NCBI GenBank assembly: GCA_046758085.1 | Contig: JBHHZP010000130.1 | Coordinates: 1 to 10,255, forward strand | Source: VRUB01 sp046758085 | Lineage (GTDB): Bacteria > Pseudomonadota > Gammaproteobacteria > Acidiferrobacterales > SPGG2 | DNA length: 10,255 bases | Reading direction: 5' to 3' | Shown: positions 1 through 6,800 of the stretch, one piece after another | How the letters are laid out: the number at the start of each line of letters is the position of its first letter | Numbering within the stretch: the first letter of the stretch is position 1 | Translations under genes and position numbers: made by a program | The notes under the pieces: model-generated | Told to the model about the DNA's origin: nothing | Database searches by the model: none | The model's input: only the letters and a program-made list of their open reading frames with translations

Positions 1-388
1 AACTGGTTATAGACGGCAGCGTGGATCGAGAGGAAGCGTTGGGCTGATCCCGGCGCTTCGTCGCGAAAACCTCAAGCACCTCGCCTTCGTGATCCACCGC
101 TCGCCAGAGGTAATGCGTCTCTCCGTTGATTCTGACGAACACCTCGTCGAGGTGCCAGCACCATTGCGAAAACGACCGATGATGAATGCGTCGTTTCCTG
201 ATCTCGCTGGCGAACATGGGGCCGAACCGGTTCCACCAGAACCGTACCGTCTCGTGGCAGATGTCGATGCCGCGCTCGAACAGGAGATCTTCCACTTGCC
301 GCAGGGAAAGCGGACAACGGATATACAGCATCACCGCGAGGCGGATTACCTCGGGCGAACTGTTGAAATACCGAAATGGATTGCGCAT
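1..388 (-). pseudogene. IS6-family transposase, internally deleted and frameshifted, runs off left edge
   Basis: Reading from the ATG at 388, the protein starts MRNPFRYFNSSPEVIRLAVM and continues through the N-terminal helix-turn-helix (SLRQVEDLLFERGIDICHET, about residues 28-47), WWNRFGPMFA and the first catalytic Asp in WHLDE (Asp81). This is the classic IS6-family N-terminal half. At about residue 114 (ATKRRD, codons ending near position 50) the family sequence stops. Positions 3-50 continue in another frame as GSAQRFLSIHAAVYNQ, the C-terminal IS6 signature. Compared with the other IS6 transposase in this window, about 73 codons are missing at the junction. They include the second Asp and the Glu of the DDE triad, so the protein cannot be active. 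The frame change is seen directly; the deletion size is an estimate. The reading frame stays open to position 1, so the true right end of the pseudogene lies outside the window. Confidence 0.9.
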
Positions 389-424
389 CGCCCGAGGCCA
401 CGGAACCTCACTACCAAGCTCAAG

Positions 425-445
425 CCGATTTGCTCTGACAGTGCC
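425..445 (-). repeat. Candidate terminal inverted-repeat end of the left IS6-family element
   Basis: On the minus strand this reads GGCACTGTCAGAGCAAATCG and lies about 37 bases upstream of the transposase ATG. It resembles the GG-(C/T)-x-CTGT starts of many IS6-family inverted repeats. The opposite end of the element is outside the window, so the inverted-repeat match cannot be tested. If correct, only about 32 bases separate the IS end from the stop codon of the last operon gene (478). No target duplication can be assessed. Confidence 0.35.
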
Positions 446-477
446 GGAAGGATAGCTCCTCAACGTGACAATGCCGA

Positions 478-891
478 TCAGAGAATCACGAACACGGGCA
501 ACGCCTGGTCTGTTCCGGACTTTTCAAAGACTGCCCGCACCGAAGCATCAAGCAGACCATCATCCGAAGCCGGACGTTCCTGTAGCCGACTGTATAGAAT
601 TGGCCCTTCATCCAAAGTGACAGCCACGAAATAAATCGGCACTTCCCCTTGAAAGCTTTCGTGCAGGGGCCGGTGAACCTTCGTGAAGCTCCTAATCCGT
701 CCCCGTCCCGACACCTGTTGCCACTCAAGCTCGCCCCCACCGCAATTTGGGCAGCAGACTCGCGGATAAAAGATGTACCGCCCGCAGGTCTGAGATCGAC
801 AGCGCTGGAGCGTCAAGATGCCTTCGTTGCAAGCTTTCCAGAATGGTTCGCTGATGGTGGTTCGCCGCGGGGTTGGACGTTCGTTCGACAT
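478..891 (-). CDS. DUF35 Zn-ribbon/OB-fold acyl-CoA-associated protein, partner of the thiolase-fold enzyme
   Basis: This 137-residue protein has the two-part DUF35 (ChsH2 C-domain-like) layout. An N-terminal helix (EPFWKACNEGILTLQRC, about 15-31) leads into a zinc ribbon with Cys31, Cys36, Cys46/47 and Cys50 (CCPNCGG). The OB-fold follows from about 57, with the typical GRGRIRSFTKVHRP, then VPIYFVAVTLDEGP. Proteins of this family bind acyl-CoA and form complexes with thiolase-fold enzymes; in the steroid side-chain aldolase Ltp2-ChsH2 the DUF35 domain is required for activity. The ATG at 891 shares its A with the TGA of the upstream thiolase-like gene (TGATG), so translation is coupled and a 1:1 complex is likely. 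The first cysteine pair is spaced Cx4C rather than the usual Cx2C. A longer start at 933 would lie inside the upstream gene and has no homology support. The C-terminus is of normal length. It is the last gene before the IS remnant. Substrate unknown. Confidence 0.9.
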   Translation of the reverse strand: MSNERPTPRRTTISEPFWKACNEGILTLQRCRSQTCGRYIFYPRVCCPNCGGGELEWQQVSGRGRIRSFTKVHRPLHESFQGEVPIYFVAVTLDEGPILYSRLQERPASDDGLLDASVRAVFEKSGTDQALPVFVIL

Positions 892-2069
892 CAAGCCCTC
901 CCATTCCTTCGCGCCAGCACGGCCGCACTGCACGACAGCCCGCGGCCATACGACACCATCCCATAGCCCGACACGACGCCTCGCGTGCAGTTGTCAATCT
1001 GTCGCGCTCCCGCCTCTTGGCGCAACTGGAGAACCGCTTCGACGACGCCGATCATGCCTCCGCTCGCGCCCGCTTGCCCTGCCGAGAGCTGGCCGCCGCC
1101 GGTATTGATCGGGAGATCGCCCTTCACTGTCGTATCCCGGCTCCGAATCAGATCTGTCGCCTCCCCTTTGGCGCAAAACCCGAGTCCCTCGAGCTGAATG
1201 AACTCCATGACGGGATAATCGTCATAGAGCTGGACGAAGTGCATATCGGCAGGACTGCAGTTGGCCTGATCAAACATCCGCTCCCTGAAAGACTCCCATC
1301 CGGCAGACAGGGAATAAATGTCATCTGCCGGATAATTGTGGAATTCGCCGCCGCCGAGGATCTCGACCGCGGGCACGTCAAGCCGATTGACAGTTTCCTC
1401 GTTGCACAGGATGACACAGTCCCCGCCACAACAGGGATGGACGCAATCAAACAAACGGAGCGGTTCCGCAATCGGCCGCGCGTTGAGATAATCGTCCATG
1501 GTAAGCGGCTTGTCGAACAGCGCATTCGGATTGAGTAAGGCGTTTTCTCTTTGAGCTATCGCGAGCCGGCCGAAGTCTTCTCGCGTCGTACCGTACGCCT
1601 CCATATAGAGGCGCGTCTGGAGAGCAAAGACGCCATTGGCTCCACCAAAGCCGTAGGGTGCGAGGTAGTCGCGGAGCGAGGCATTGAACGAGCGGTCGAT
1701 CATTTCGTTGTGCGAAGCGACATCGAACACATCAGCCGTCGCGCAGGCAACGACATCCACGTCGCCCGCCTGAATCGCCCGGGCGGCGTGCAACATTCCG
1801 ATGATTCCCGATGCCCCGCCATAGAGGCCCTGGAAGAGCCATCGCGCTTCGATCCCAAAGTGTTCGGCCAAGACGGTGACGTTATCCGGCGGCAACACGA
1901 AGGACGTTGAAGCCAGTCCGTTGACATCCTTCCAGCCGAGCTTTGCCGACGTGAGACCGGCGTCAATCGCCTCCCAGATGAGCCGCTGAACAGGTTTTTC
2001 CGTGCGCTTTTCGTATCTTGTCTGTCCGGCACCCACGATGTAGACGCCGTCATAGCGACCCCTTTTCAT
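891..2069 (-). CDS. Thiolase-fold protein lacking thiolase catalytic residues; candidate acyl-CoA aldolase (Ltp2-like)
   Basis: This 392-residue cytoplasmic protein belongs to the SCP2-thiolase/lipid-transfer branch of the thiolase superfamily. It shows an N-terminal YIVGAGQTRYEK, an acyl-CoA thiolase core, and a C-terminal segment NTGGGQLSAGQAGASGG (322-338) followed by EAVLQLRQEAGARQ. Canonical thiolases carry a nucleophilic Cys at the position occupied here by GLYGGASG (81-88, Tyr83), a His in the GHPxGASG motif (here GQAGASG, Gln332), and a Cys in the final CxGGG loop (here GYGMVSYGRG, 368-377). All three are absent. Loss of the Cys, together with a DUF35 partner gene directly downstream, matches Ltp2-type aldolases, which cleave beta-hydroxyacyl-CoA. 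Claisen thiolysis is therefore unlikely; retro-aldol cleavage is inferred, not shown. I chose the ATG at 2069 because GAGGA sits 7 bases upstream. A TTG at 2087, overlapping the previous stop codon, is possible but less likely. The gap to the CoA-transferase gene is 14 bases. Confidence 0.85.
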   Translation of the reverse strand: MKRGRYDGVYIVGAGQTRYEKRTEKPVQRLIWEAIDAGLTSAKLGWKDVNGLASTSFVLPPDNVTVLAEHFGIEARWLFQGLYGGASGIIGMLHAARAIQAGDVDVVACATADVFDVASHNEMIDRSFNASLRDYLAPYGFGGANGVFALQTRLYMEAYGTTREDFGRLAIAQRENALLNPNALFDKPLTMDDYLNARPIAEPLRLFDCVHPCCGGDCVILCNEETVNRLDVPAVEILGGGEFHNYPADDIYSLSAGWESFRERMFDQANCSPADMHFVQLYDDYPVMEFIQLEGLGFCAKGEATDLIRSRDTTVKGDLPINTGGGQLSAGQAGASGGMIGVVEAVLQLRQEAGARQIDNCTRGVVSGYGMVSYGRGLSCSAAVLARRNGRA

Positions 2070-2076
2070 AGATCTG

Positions 2077-2081
2077 TCCTC
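2077..2081 (-). promoter_or_regulatory. Ribosome binding site deciding the start of the thiolase-fold gene
   Basis: The minus strand reads GAGGA, then 7 bases, then ATG (2069). This favours the ATG over the TTG at 2087. Confidence 0.65.
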
Positions 2082-2083
2082 GA

Positions 2084-3304
2084 TCAAATAACCTTCAAGG
2101 CGCGTAGCCGCGCGAATTCTTCGTCTGTAAACCCAAGCGGGCCTTTGTAGACGGCCTCATTGTCGGCACCCAACGCTCCGCCAGGGTGCCTTACCGCGCC
2201 CGGCGTGCGCAGGAAACGCGGAACGACCCCTTGCATACGAACCGCACCGAAGTCAGGATCTGCAACTTCGACGATGTCGTCACGTGCTTGGTAGTGCGGG
2301 TCGTTTAAGATGTCGCGGATGTTCAAGACAGGACCCGCCACGACGTTCCTTTCGTCGAACAGCCTCATGATCTCATCGAGGTCCCGTTGCAAGAACCAGC
2401 CGGCGATAATGACGTCGAGCACATCGGCGTTGTCACAGCGGCTGGCATTGCTCGTGAAGCGCGAATCCGTGATCAGCTCGGGCATTTCCATGGCCTCAGC
2501 GAGCCGCTCGAAGGTTTTCTGCGAGCTCGCAGAGATCCCGACCCAACGTCCATCGCGGGTTTCGTAGGTGTTGCGTGGGGAATCTTCAGCTAACCGGTTG
2601 CCCTGGCGCTGCTTTACGATTCCCAGCTGGTCGTAACCGATTACCTGAGATTCGACGAGACGAAACAGCGGCTCGTAGAGGCTCACATCGATCTCCTGAC
2701 CACCGCCCGAGCCGCCCTGGTCGCGCTCATAGATCGCGAACATTGCAGCCATGGCGGCGAACGTCGCAGCAACCGAATCGGCCAACGGGAATCCGGGAAG
2801 GGTCGGCGGCTTGTCCGGAAATCCGGTAAAAGAAGGCACGCCGCTGAAGGCCTCTGCGATCGTGCCGTAGCCGCCCTTATGCGCATAGGGTCCGGTTTGT
2901 CCGAAGCCGGAAACGCGGACGAAAATCAAACCGGGCTTGATCTTCGAGAGTTCTTGATAACCCAAACCCCACCGTTCGAATGTGCCGGGTCTGTAGTTCT
3001 CAATGACAATATCCGCCGTTTCAACGAGACGCTTAAATATGTTCTGCCCATCGGTGGACGATAGGTTGAGGGTAATGAGCCGCTTGTTGCGAGCGATCAC
3101 TTTCCACCAAAGTGATTTCCCTTCCTTGAGCGGCGTCCAGTGACGCATCGGATCGCCAACTTCCGGCAGCTCGATTTTCAACACTTCCGCTCCGAAATCC
3201 GCGAGATGCGTGGCTGCGAGCGGGCCCGCAATCATGGTGCCCGCATCGATCACGCGCAATCCCTTGAGCGGGCCAGCGTCTTTCAAAGTGTCGTCTTGGG
3301 GCAT
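2084..3304 (-). CDS. Class III CoA-transferase (CaiB/BaiF family)
   Basis: This 406-residue protein carries the family III CoA-transferase fold throughout. GLRVIDAGTMIAGPLAATHL and ADFGAEVLKIE (15-45) form the CoA-binding N-domain. ENYRPGTFERWGLGY (102-116) and FVRVSGFGQTGPY (128-140) follow. The segment GFPLADSVAATFAA (171-184) contains the expected catalytic Asp, Asp176, which forms the aspartyl-CoA intermediate. The C-terminal part (DGRWVGIS, about 251-258, and VVAGPVLNIRDILNDPHYQAR) closes the interlocked fold. Enzymes of this family move CoA between carboxylic acids, such as succinyl-CoA to a substrate acid, in the cytoplasm. The start at 3304 has AGGA 8 bases upstream, embedded in the stop codon of the preceding gene. 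The ATG at 3331 would overlap that gene by 17 bases without a good ribosome binding site. Context suggests it activates the acid made by the PLP enzyme for the downstream thiolase-fold/DUF35 pair. The substrate cannot be predicted from sequence. Confidence 0.93.
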   Translation of the reverse strand: MPQDDTLKDAGPLKGLRVIDAGTMIAGPLAATHLADFGAEVLKIELPEVGDPMRHWTPLKEGKSLWWKVIARNKRLITLNLSSTDGQNIFKRLVETADIVIENYRPGTFERWGLGYQELSKIKPGLIFVRVSGFGQTGPYAHKGGYGTIAEAFSGVPSFTGFPDKPPTLPGFPLADSVAATFAAMAAMFAIYERDQGGSGGGQEIDVSLYEPLFRLVESQVIGYDQLGIVKQRQGNRLAEDSPRNTYETRDGRWVGISASSQKTFERLAEAMEMPELITDSRFTSNASRCDNADVLDVIIAGWFLQRDLDEIMRLFDERNVVAGPVLNIRDILNDPHYQARDDIVEVADPDFGAVRMQGVVPRFLRTPGAVRHPGGALGADNEAVYKGPLGFTDEEFARLRALKVI

Positions 3305-3312
3305 CGAGGTAA

Positions 3313-3316
3313 TCCT
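3313..3316 (-). promoter_or_regulatory. Ribosome binding site deciding the start of the CoA-transferase gene
   Basis: AGGA on the minus strand lies 8 bases before the ATG at 3304 and overlaps the TAG stop of the PLP enzyme (TAGGA). This supports termination-reinitiation coupling. Confidence 0.6.
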
Positions 3317-4634
3317 ATTGCGGTGTTCCATTGGAATGCCCGCCCTTCGGACAGCCGGGCCCCGGCGGAAGGGGAAACTGTGCGGCCATATCGGCAACCT
3401 CATGGGCAACACGGGCGTCTATGGTCTCGCTTTCACCGTCATCAAGTAGAGAGCTGATCAGTTCTCCGAGACGTACGAATTCGGCCTCTCTCATCCCCCG
3501 AATTGTCATTGCGGTGGTGCCGAGCCGGAGCCCAACTGTGCTGCGATCGCCGTCGCGGCGCTTGAGACAAACCCGGTTTGAAAGCACGCCATGGCGGCTA
3601 AGACGGCGTTCTATTCGGATGGGGTCGAGTTCGCGCGCCCTAAGATCGACCACGACCATGTGCGTGTCGGTGCCGCCGAGATAAAGTGGGACTCCGTGAT
3701 CCAACAACGACCGTGCTAATGCCTGGGCATTTCGCACGACCGCTTCCATCAGCTTCCGGAACGCCTCACCTGCCACGAGTTCAAACAGTACCGCGCGGGC
3801 CGCGATGATGTGCACTCCAGGAGCACCTTGAAGGCCTGGGAAAAGGGCCCCGTCGATCGCCTCGGCATATCGTTTCTTGGAAAGGATAAGCCCACCGGTA
3901 CGCGGGCCGCAGAGCGTCTTATGTGTCGAGGTTGTTACGACATCAGCATAGGGCGCCGGATTGTCATGAAGGCCCGCTGCCACGAGACCAGCGACATGGG
4001 CGATGTCGGCAAACAGATAAGCCCCCACACGCTGGGCAATTGCATGTAGCCCCCGGAAATCAAGGGCGCGTGGGTAAGCTGTCGAGCCCGCTATGATCAA
4101 ACGCGGATGGAAGCTCGCGGCCCTGTGTTCGACTTCTGCTAGATCAATGTCCTCCCGAGATTCATCCGGTCCAAAAAAGGCAACTTCATAATCCTGGCCG
4201 GAGAGATGACAAGACGCTCCATGGCTGTGGTGACCTCCCGCCTCCTCACCCAGTGCCAAGATGCGATCCCCCGGGCGCAGCAGCGCCCTGAGCACAGCAA
4301 TATTGCCAATAGTCGAGGCAAGCGCCTGAACGTTGGCATGTTCTGCGCCGAAAAGACGGTTCGCACGATCCTGCGCAAGCCGTTCTATCTGATCGACGAT
4401 CTCGCACCCGGCAACATTGCGGCGACCCGGGTAGCCAGTCGCGTTTTTGTTAACAAGGATCGTTGCCTCGGCATCGAGAGTGGCCCGCGGACAATAGCTC
4501 TCAGACGCTATGAGGTTGACCGTAACCTCGTTTCGCAGACGTTCTTCTGTGACCAACGAAGCAATGGTTTGGTCCGCCTTTTTAAGGGGAGCGGCAAACA
4601 GGTCTGTCCATGTCCGATGACTTTCCTTGATCAA
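3315..4634 (-). CDS. Serine hydroxymethyltransferase-like PLP enzyme with altered active site
   Basis: This 439-residue fold-type I PLP enzyme is homologous to GlyA along its whole length. It shows DLFAAPLKKAD (11-21), NLIASES (40-46), GGHHSHG (133-139), LFADIAHVAGLVAAG (207-221), the PLP lysine Lys239 in STHKTLCGPRTGG, FPGLQGAPG (265-273) and GLRLGTTAMT (368-377, Arg370). Cofactor and carboxylate binding therefore look intact. The segment that in E. coli GlyA carries Tyr55, Glu57, Tyr64 and Tyr65 reads VNKNATGYPGRRNVAGCE here (61-78), giving Asn64, Thr66, Asn73 and Val74. The folate-dependent serine/glycine reaction is therefore doubtful. A retro-aldolase, transaldolase or other PLP chemistry on a beta-substituted amino acid is more likely, but this is inference. 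Homology begins before any ATG, so I infer a TTG start at 4634 that overlaps the stop codon of the upstream permease (TTGA) without a clear ribosome binding site. It sits between the amino-acid transporter and the CoA-transferase. Confidence 0.85.
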   Translation of the reverse strand: MIKESHRTWTDLFAAPLKKADQTIASLVTEERLRNEVTVNLIASESYCPRATLDAEATILVNKNATGYPGRRNVAGCEIVDQIERLAQDRANRLFGAEHANVQALASTIGNIAVLRALLRPGDRILALGEEAGGHHSHGASCHLSGQDYEVAFFGPDESREDIDLAEVEHRAASFHPRLIIAGSTAYPRALDFRGLHAIAQRVGAYLFADIAHVAGLVAAGLHDNPAPYADVVTTSTHKTLCGPRTGGLILSKKRYAEAIDGALFPGLQGAPGVHIIAARAVLFELVAGEAFRKLMEAVVRNAQALARSLLDHGVPLYLGGTDTHMVVVDLRARELDPIRIERRLSRHGVLSNRVCLKRRDGDRSTVGLRLGTTAMTIRGMREAEFVRLGELISSLLDDGESETIDARVAHEVADMAAQFPLPPGPGCPKGGHSNGTPQ

Positions 4635-5278
4635 AGGTGATACGTCGTGTAGCGGGTTTCGAGCCGCTTGCCGATGACCGTGAAGGGGTAACAAAGGGCA
4701 AAGTACAATGCGAACGCGATCCCGAAGACCTCAAAGGTCTCAAGCGTCTGGCTTGCGATCTCCTTGCTCGCCAAGGTCAGCTCCCAGATGTTGATTACGG
4801 AGGCAAGGGCCGTTGCCTTTATGGTTACAGGAATCATGCTGACGTAAGGCGGCAGAGCCGCGCGGAGCGCCTGCGGCAGCAACACCATCCAGATCAGTTG
4901 CCAGGGCGTCAGGCCGAGCGCGAGGCCACCTTCCGATTGAGCGATCGGAATGCTCAACAGGGCGCCCCGAAAGATCTCCGTGCAAAGCGCTCCCATGTGC
5001 AGAGAAATCGCAACAATAGCGACCGTATAGGGGTCGACGATAATGCCGAAGAACGGCAGGCCGAAATAAACGAGAAAAAGCTGCACAAGGATAGGAATAC
5101 CGCGGACGACATAGACCAACGCAAGGATCAGCCAAGTGATCCATTTTCCGGCAACGACAACCGCAATGCCCACCAGCACACCAATGAGCGTCGAAAACAC
5201 GATCGCGATAATCGCAAGCCACAACGTCGTACCGGCGGCCTCAAGAAGATAGGGCAAGCTGTTGCTGAGATCCTGCAT
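4631..5278 (-). CDS. Polar amino-acid ABC transporter permease (HisM/GlnP type), second subunit
   Basis: This 215-residue inner-membrane protein has about five hydrophobic segments and the HisMQ-family pattern: LPYLLEAAGTTLWLAIIAIV at the N-terminus, YVVRGIPILVQLFLVYFGLP (about 56-75), and the cytoplasmic EAA loop SEGGLALGLTPWQLIW with VLLPQALRAALPP (about 115-143). This loop docks on the ATPase. The usual EAA reads EGG here. The start at 5278 is supported by AGGTG 5 bases upstream, overlapping the stop of the first permease. The upstream-extended frame (to 5371) would lie inside that gene. The C-terminus overlaps the TTG start of the PLP enzyme by 4 bases. It should form a heterodimer with the product of 5283-5948. 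Confidence 0.95.
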   Translation of the reverse strand: MQDLSNSLPYLLEAAGTTLWLAIIAIVFSTLIGVLVGIAVVVAGKWITWLILALVYVVRGIPILVQLFLVYFGLPFFGIIVDPYTVAIVAISLHMGALCTEIFRGALLSIPIAQSEGGLALGLTPWQLIWMVLLPQALRAALPPYVSMIPVTIKATALASVINIWELTLASKEIASQTLETFEVFGIAFALYFALCYPFTVIGKRLETRYTTYHL

Positions 5279-5282
5279 CGCT

Positions 5283-5948
5283 TCACCTAATATACCGATA
5301 GGCTTGCTCGACGCCCCGCATGGCGAGCGACAGAATCGCTGAAAGCAACAAATAGATCGCACCGACTGCAACGAACATTTCGAGACTCGCCGCGCTTCTT
5401 TCAGCCAGGGTGCGGCCCTGCAGGGTTATCTCGAGAATCCCGATCGTCGATACGAGCGAGGTGTCATGCAGCAGCAGGACGAACTGGCTACCCATGGCCG
5501 GGATCGCATTACGGATCGCCTGCGGAAGGATAACCAGTCGCATTGCCGTCCGTGGCATCATGCCCAGCGCAAGGGCCGCCTCTTGCTGGGTTCGGCTGAC
5601 CGCCTGGATGTTTCCGCGCAGGATCTCGGCGAAAAACGCCGCATGCTGCGCGCCTAGAGCGATGACGCCACTCATGAATGGCGAAAAAATGATTCCGACC
5701 ACCGGCAGTCCGAAAAACACGAAATAGAGCTGCACTAAGAGCGGCGTGTTGCGGTAGACCTCAATGTACATGCCGGCGAACCAGCTCAAGGTTGTTCGGG
5801 AAAGGCGCGCGATTGCCAACAGAACACCGAGAACGAGACCGGCGATTAGCGAAACCGAGAATATTTGTAGAGCGAGCGTCACGGCCGGGATGAAATCCGG
5901 CAAATGCCGCAGAATAAAATCGACGTCAAATCGAAGATGCGGGTTCAT
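5283..5948 (-). CDS. Polar amino-acid ABC transporter permease (HisQ/GlnP type), first subunit
   Basis: This 221-residue inner-membrane protein has the PAAT permease pattern. FIPAVTLALQIFSVSLIAGL (about 19-38) is the first membrane segment, followed by YIEVYRNTPLLVQLYFVFFG (about 61-80), the hallmark RNTPLLVQL motif. The EAA loop, EAALALGMMPRTAMRLVILP then QAIRNAIPA, is intact. The ATG overlaps the stop of the ATPase gene (ATGA, 4 bases), and its own stop lies 4 bases before the second permease. Having two different permease genes in a row is usual for HisQM/GltJK-type importers. Specificity is set by the binding protein. Confidence 0.95.
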   Translation of the reverse strand: MNPHLRFDVDFILRHLPDFIPAVTLALQIFSVSLIAGLVLGVLLAIARLSRTTLSWFAGMYIEVYRNTPLLVQLYFVFFGLPVVGIIFSPFMSGVIALGAQHAAFFAEILRGNIQAVSRTQQEAALALGMMPRTAMRLVILPQAIRNAIPAMGSQFVLLLHDTSLVSTIGILEITLQGRTLAERSAASLEMFVAVGAIYLLLSAILSLAMRGVEQAYRYIR

Positions 5949-6757
5949 TCTCTACCGATACCACCGGTTGACTGCGACAGTTGCCCGGCCAAATAGCTAA
6001 CTTCGGTGAATCGCTTTAGGAAGGCCTGCAGTCTGGCCCCCTTGGGCCGCAACAACACGTCTTGCGGTGAACCTTCTTCCACGATGCTGCCCTCGTCCAT
6101 GAAGACCACCCTGTTTGCGACCTCGAGGGCAAAATGGATCTCATGGGTCACCACGACCATGGTCATGCCTTCCTGAGCGAGTTGACGCATCACGCTCAGA
6201 ACTTCACCGACCAGCTCAGGGTCGAGGGCCGAAGTCACCTCGTCGAACAGCATGACCCTCGGTTTCATTGCCAACGCGCGCGCAATCGCGACGCGCTGTT
6301 GCTGTCCTCCAGAGAGCGTTCCTGGATAGGCGGCCGCCTTGTCCGCGAGACCGACACGGTCCAGCAGAGCCTTTGCTTCAGCTTCCGCCTGTTCTTTCGG
6401 AACGCGGAGACCCCGCACGTTCCTGGGGGCCATTGTGATGTTGTCGAGCACCGCGCGGTGAGGGAACAGGTTGAAACTCTGGAACACCATGCCAATCGTT
6501 GCACGATCGGCAGCGATTTCCCGCATCGGGCGTTTGTGGGCACAGGACTCGTCCCGATACCACATGAGTTTTCCGTCGATGAAAATTTGCCCCGACTCAT
6601 ACTCAGCCAGGAAGTTTAGGCAGCGCAGCAGGGTCGTCTTGCCGGAACCGCTCGATCCGATAACCACGACGACCTCACCACGCGCAACATTGAGATTGAC
6701 GTCACGTAGTACGACATGGGGGCCGTACGACTTCGTCACGTCGCTCGCCTTTATCAT
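5945..6757 (-). CDS. Polar amino-acid ABC transporter ATP-binding protein (GlnQ/HisP type)
   Basis: This 270-residue cytoplasmic ATPase has every ABC motif in order: Walker A GSSGSGKTT (about 35-42), Q-loop Gln93 in VFQSFNLFPH, signature LSGGQQQRVAIARAL (148-162), Walker B VMLFDEVTSALDP with Asp172 and Glu173, and the switch His205 in VVTHEIHFA. The FNLFPH and TSALDPE sequences are typical of the polar amino-acid importer subfamily. The C-terminus carries a short tail (after FLKRF) beyond the core fold. The ATG at 6757 is the only in-frame start next to the conserved N-terminus (MIKASDVTKSYG). It lacks an obvious ribosome binding site. Extension to 6865 would overlap the binding-protein gene. 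It follows that gene after an 80-base gap with a hairpin. Confidence 0.96.
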   Translation of the reverse strand: MIKASDVTKSYGPHVVLRDVNLNVARGEVVVVIGSSGSGKTTLLRCLNFLAEYESGQIFIDGKLMWYRDESCAHKRPMREIAADRATIGMVFQSFNLFPHRAVLDNITMAPRNVRGLRVPKEQAEAEAKALLDRVGLADKAAAYPGTLSGGQQQRVAIARALAMKPRVMLFDEVTSALDPELVGEVLSVMRQLAQEGMTMVVVTHEIHFALEVANRVVFMDEGSIVEEGSPQDVLLRPKGARLQAFLKRFTEVSYLAGQLSQSTGGIGRE

Positions 6758-6800
6758 TGGCGGTTCAACAACATCGGCTAACGTTCGAGACAAGGAGGGA

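Noticed and set aside
42..53. Twelve bases (GCTGATCCCGGC) shared with positions near 9541-9552
   Set aside because: In the left copy they lie inside transposase coding sequence and in the right copy in non-coding DNA. Flanks do not match, so a recombination site or repeat is not supported.
389..477. Intrinsic terminator after the DUF35 gene
   Set aside because: I found no GC-rich stem followed by a T-run on the minus strand; the operon end appears to have no visible terminator before the IS remnant.
89..634. Open frame of 181 codons on the plus strand spanning the IS remnant and the DUF35 gene
   Set aside because: It crosses two unrelated minus-strand features, so it cannot be a real conserved gene.
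873..1538. Long open frame of 221 codons on the plus strand
   Set aside because: It is antisense to the thiolase-fold gene and shows no family motifs. The minus-strand frame has clear homology, so this is a high-GC shadow frame.
3315..4634. Housekeeping glyA
   Set aside because: The key active-site Tyr and Glu positions are replaced and the gene sits in an accessory catabolic operon, so the symbol glyA would mislead.
4637..5290. Open frame of 217 codons on the plus strand
   Set aside because: It is rich in Arg, Asp and Gln and is the exact reverse of the second permease, which has full membrane-protein motifs. It is a shadow of that gene.
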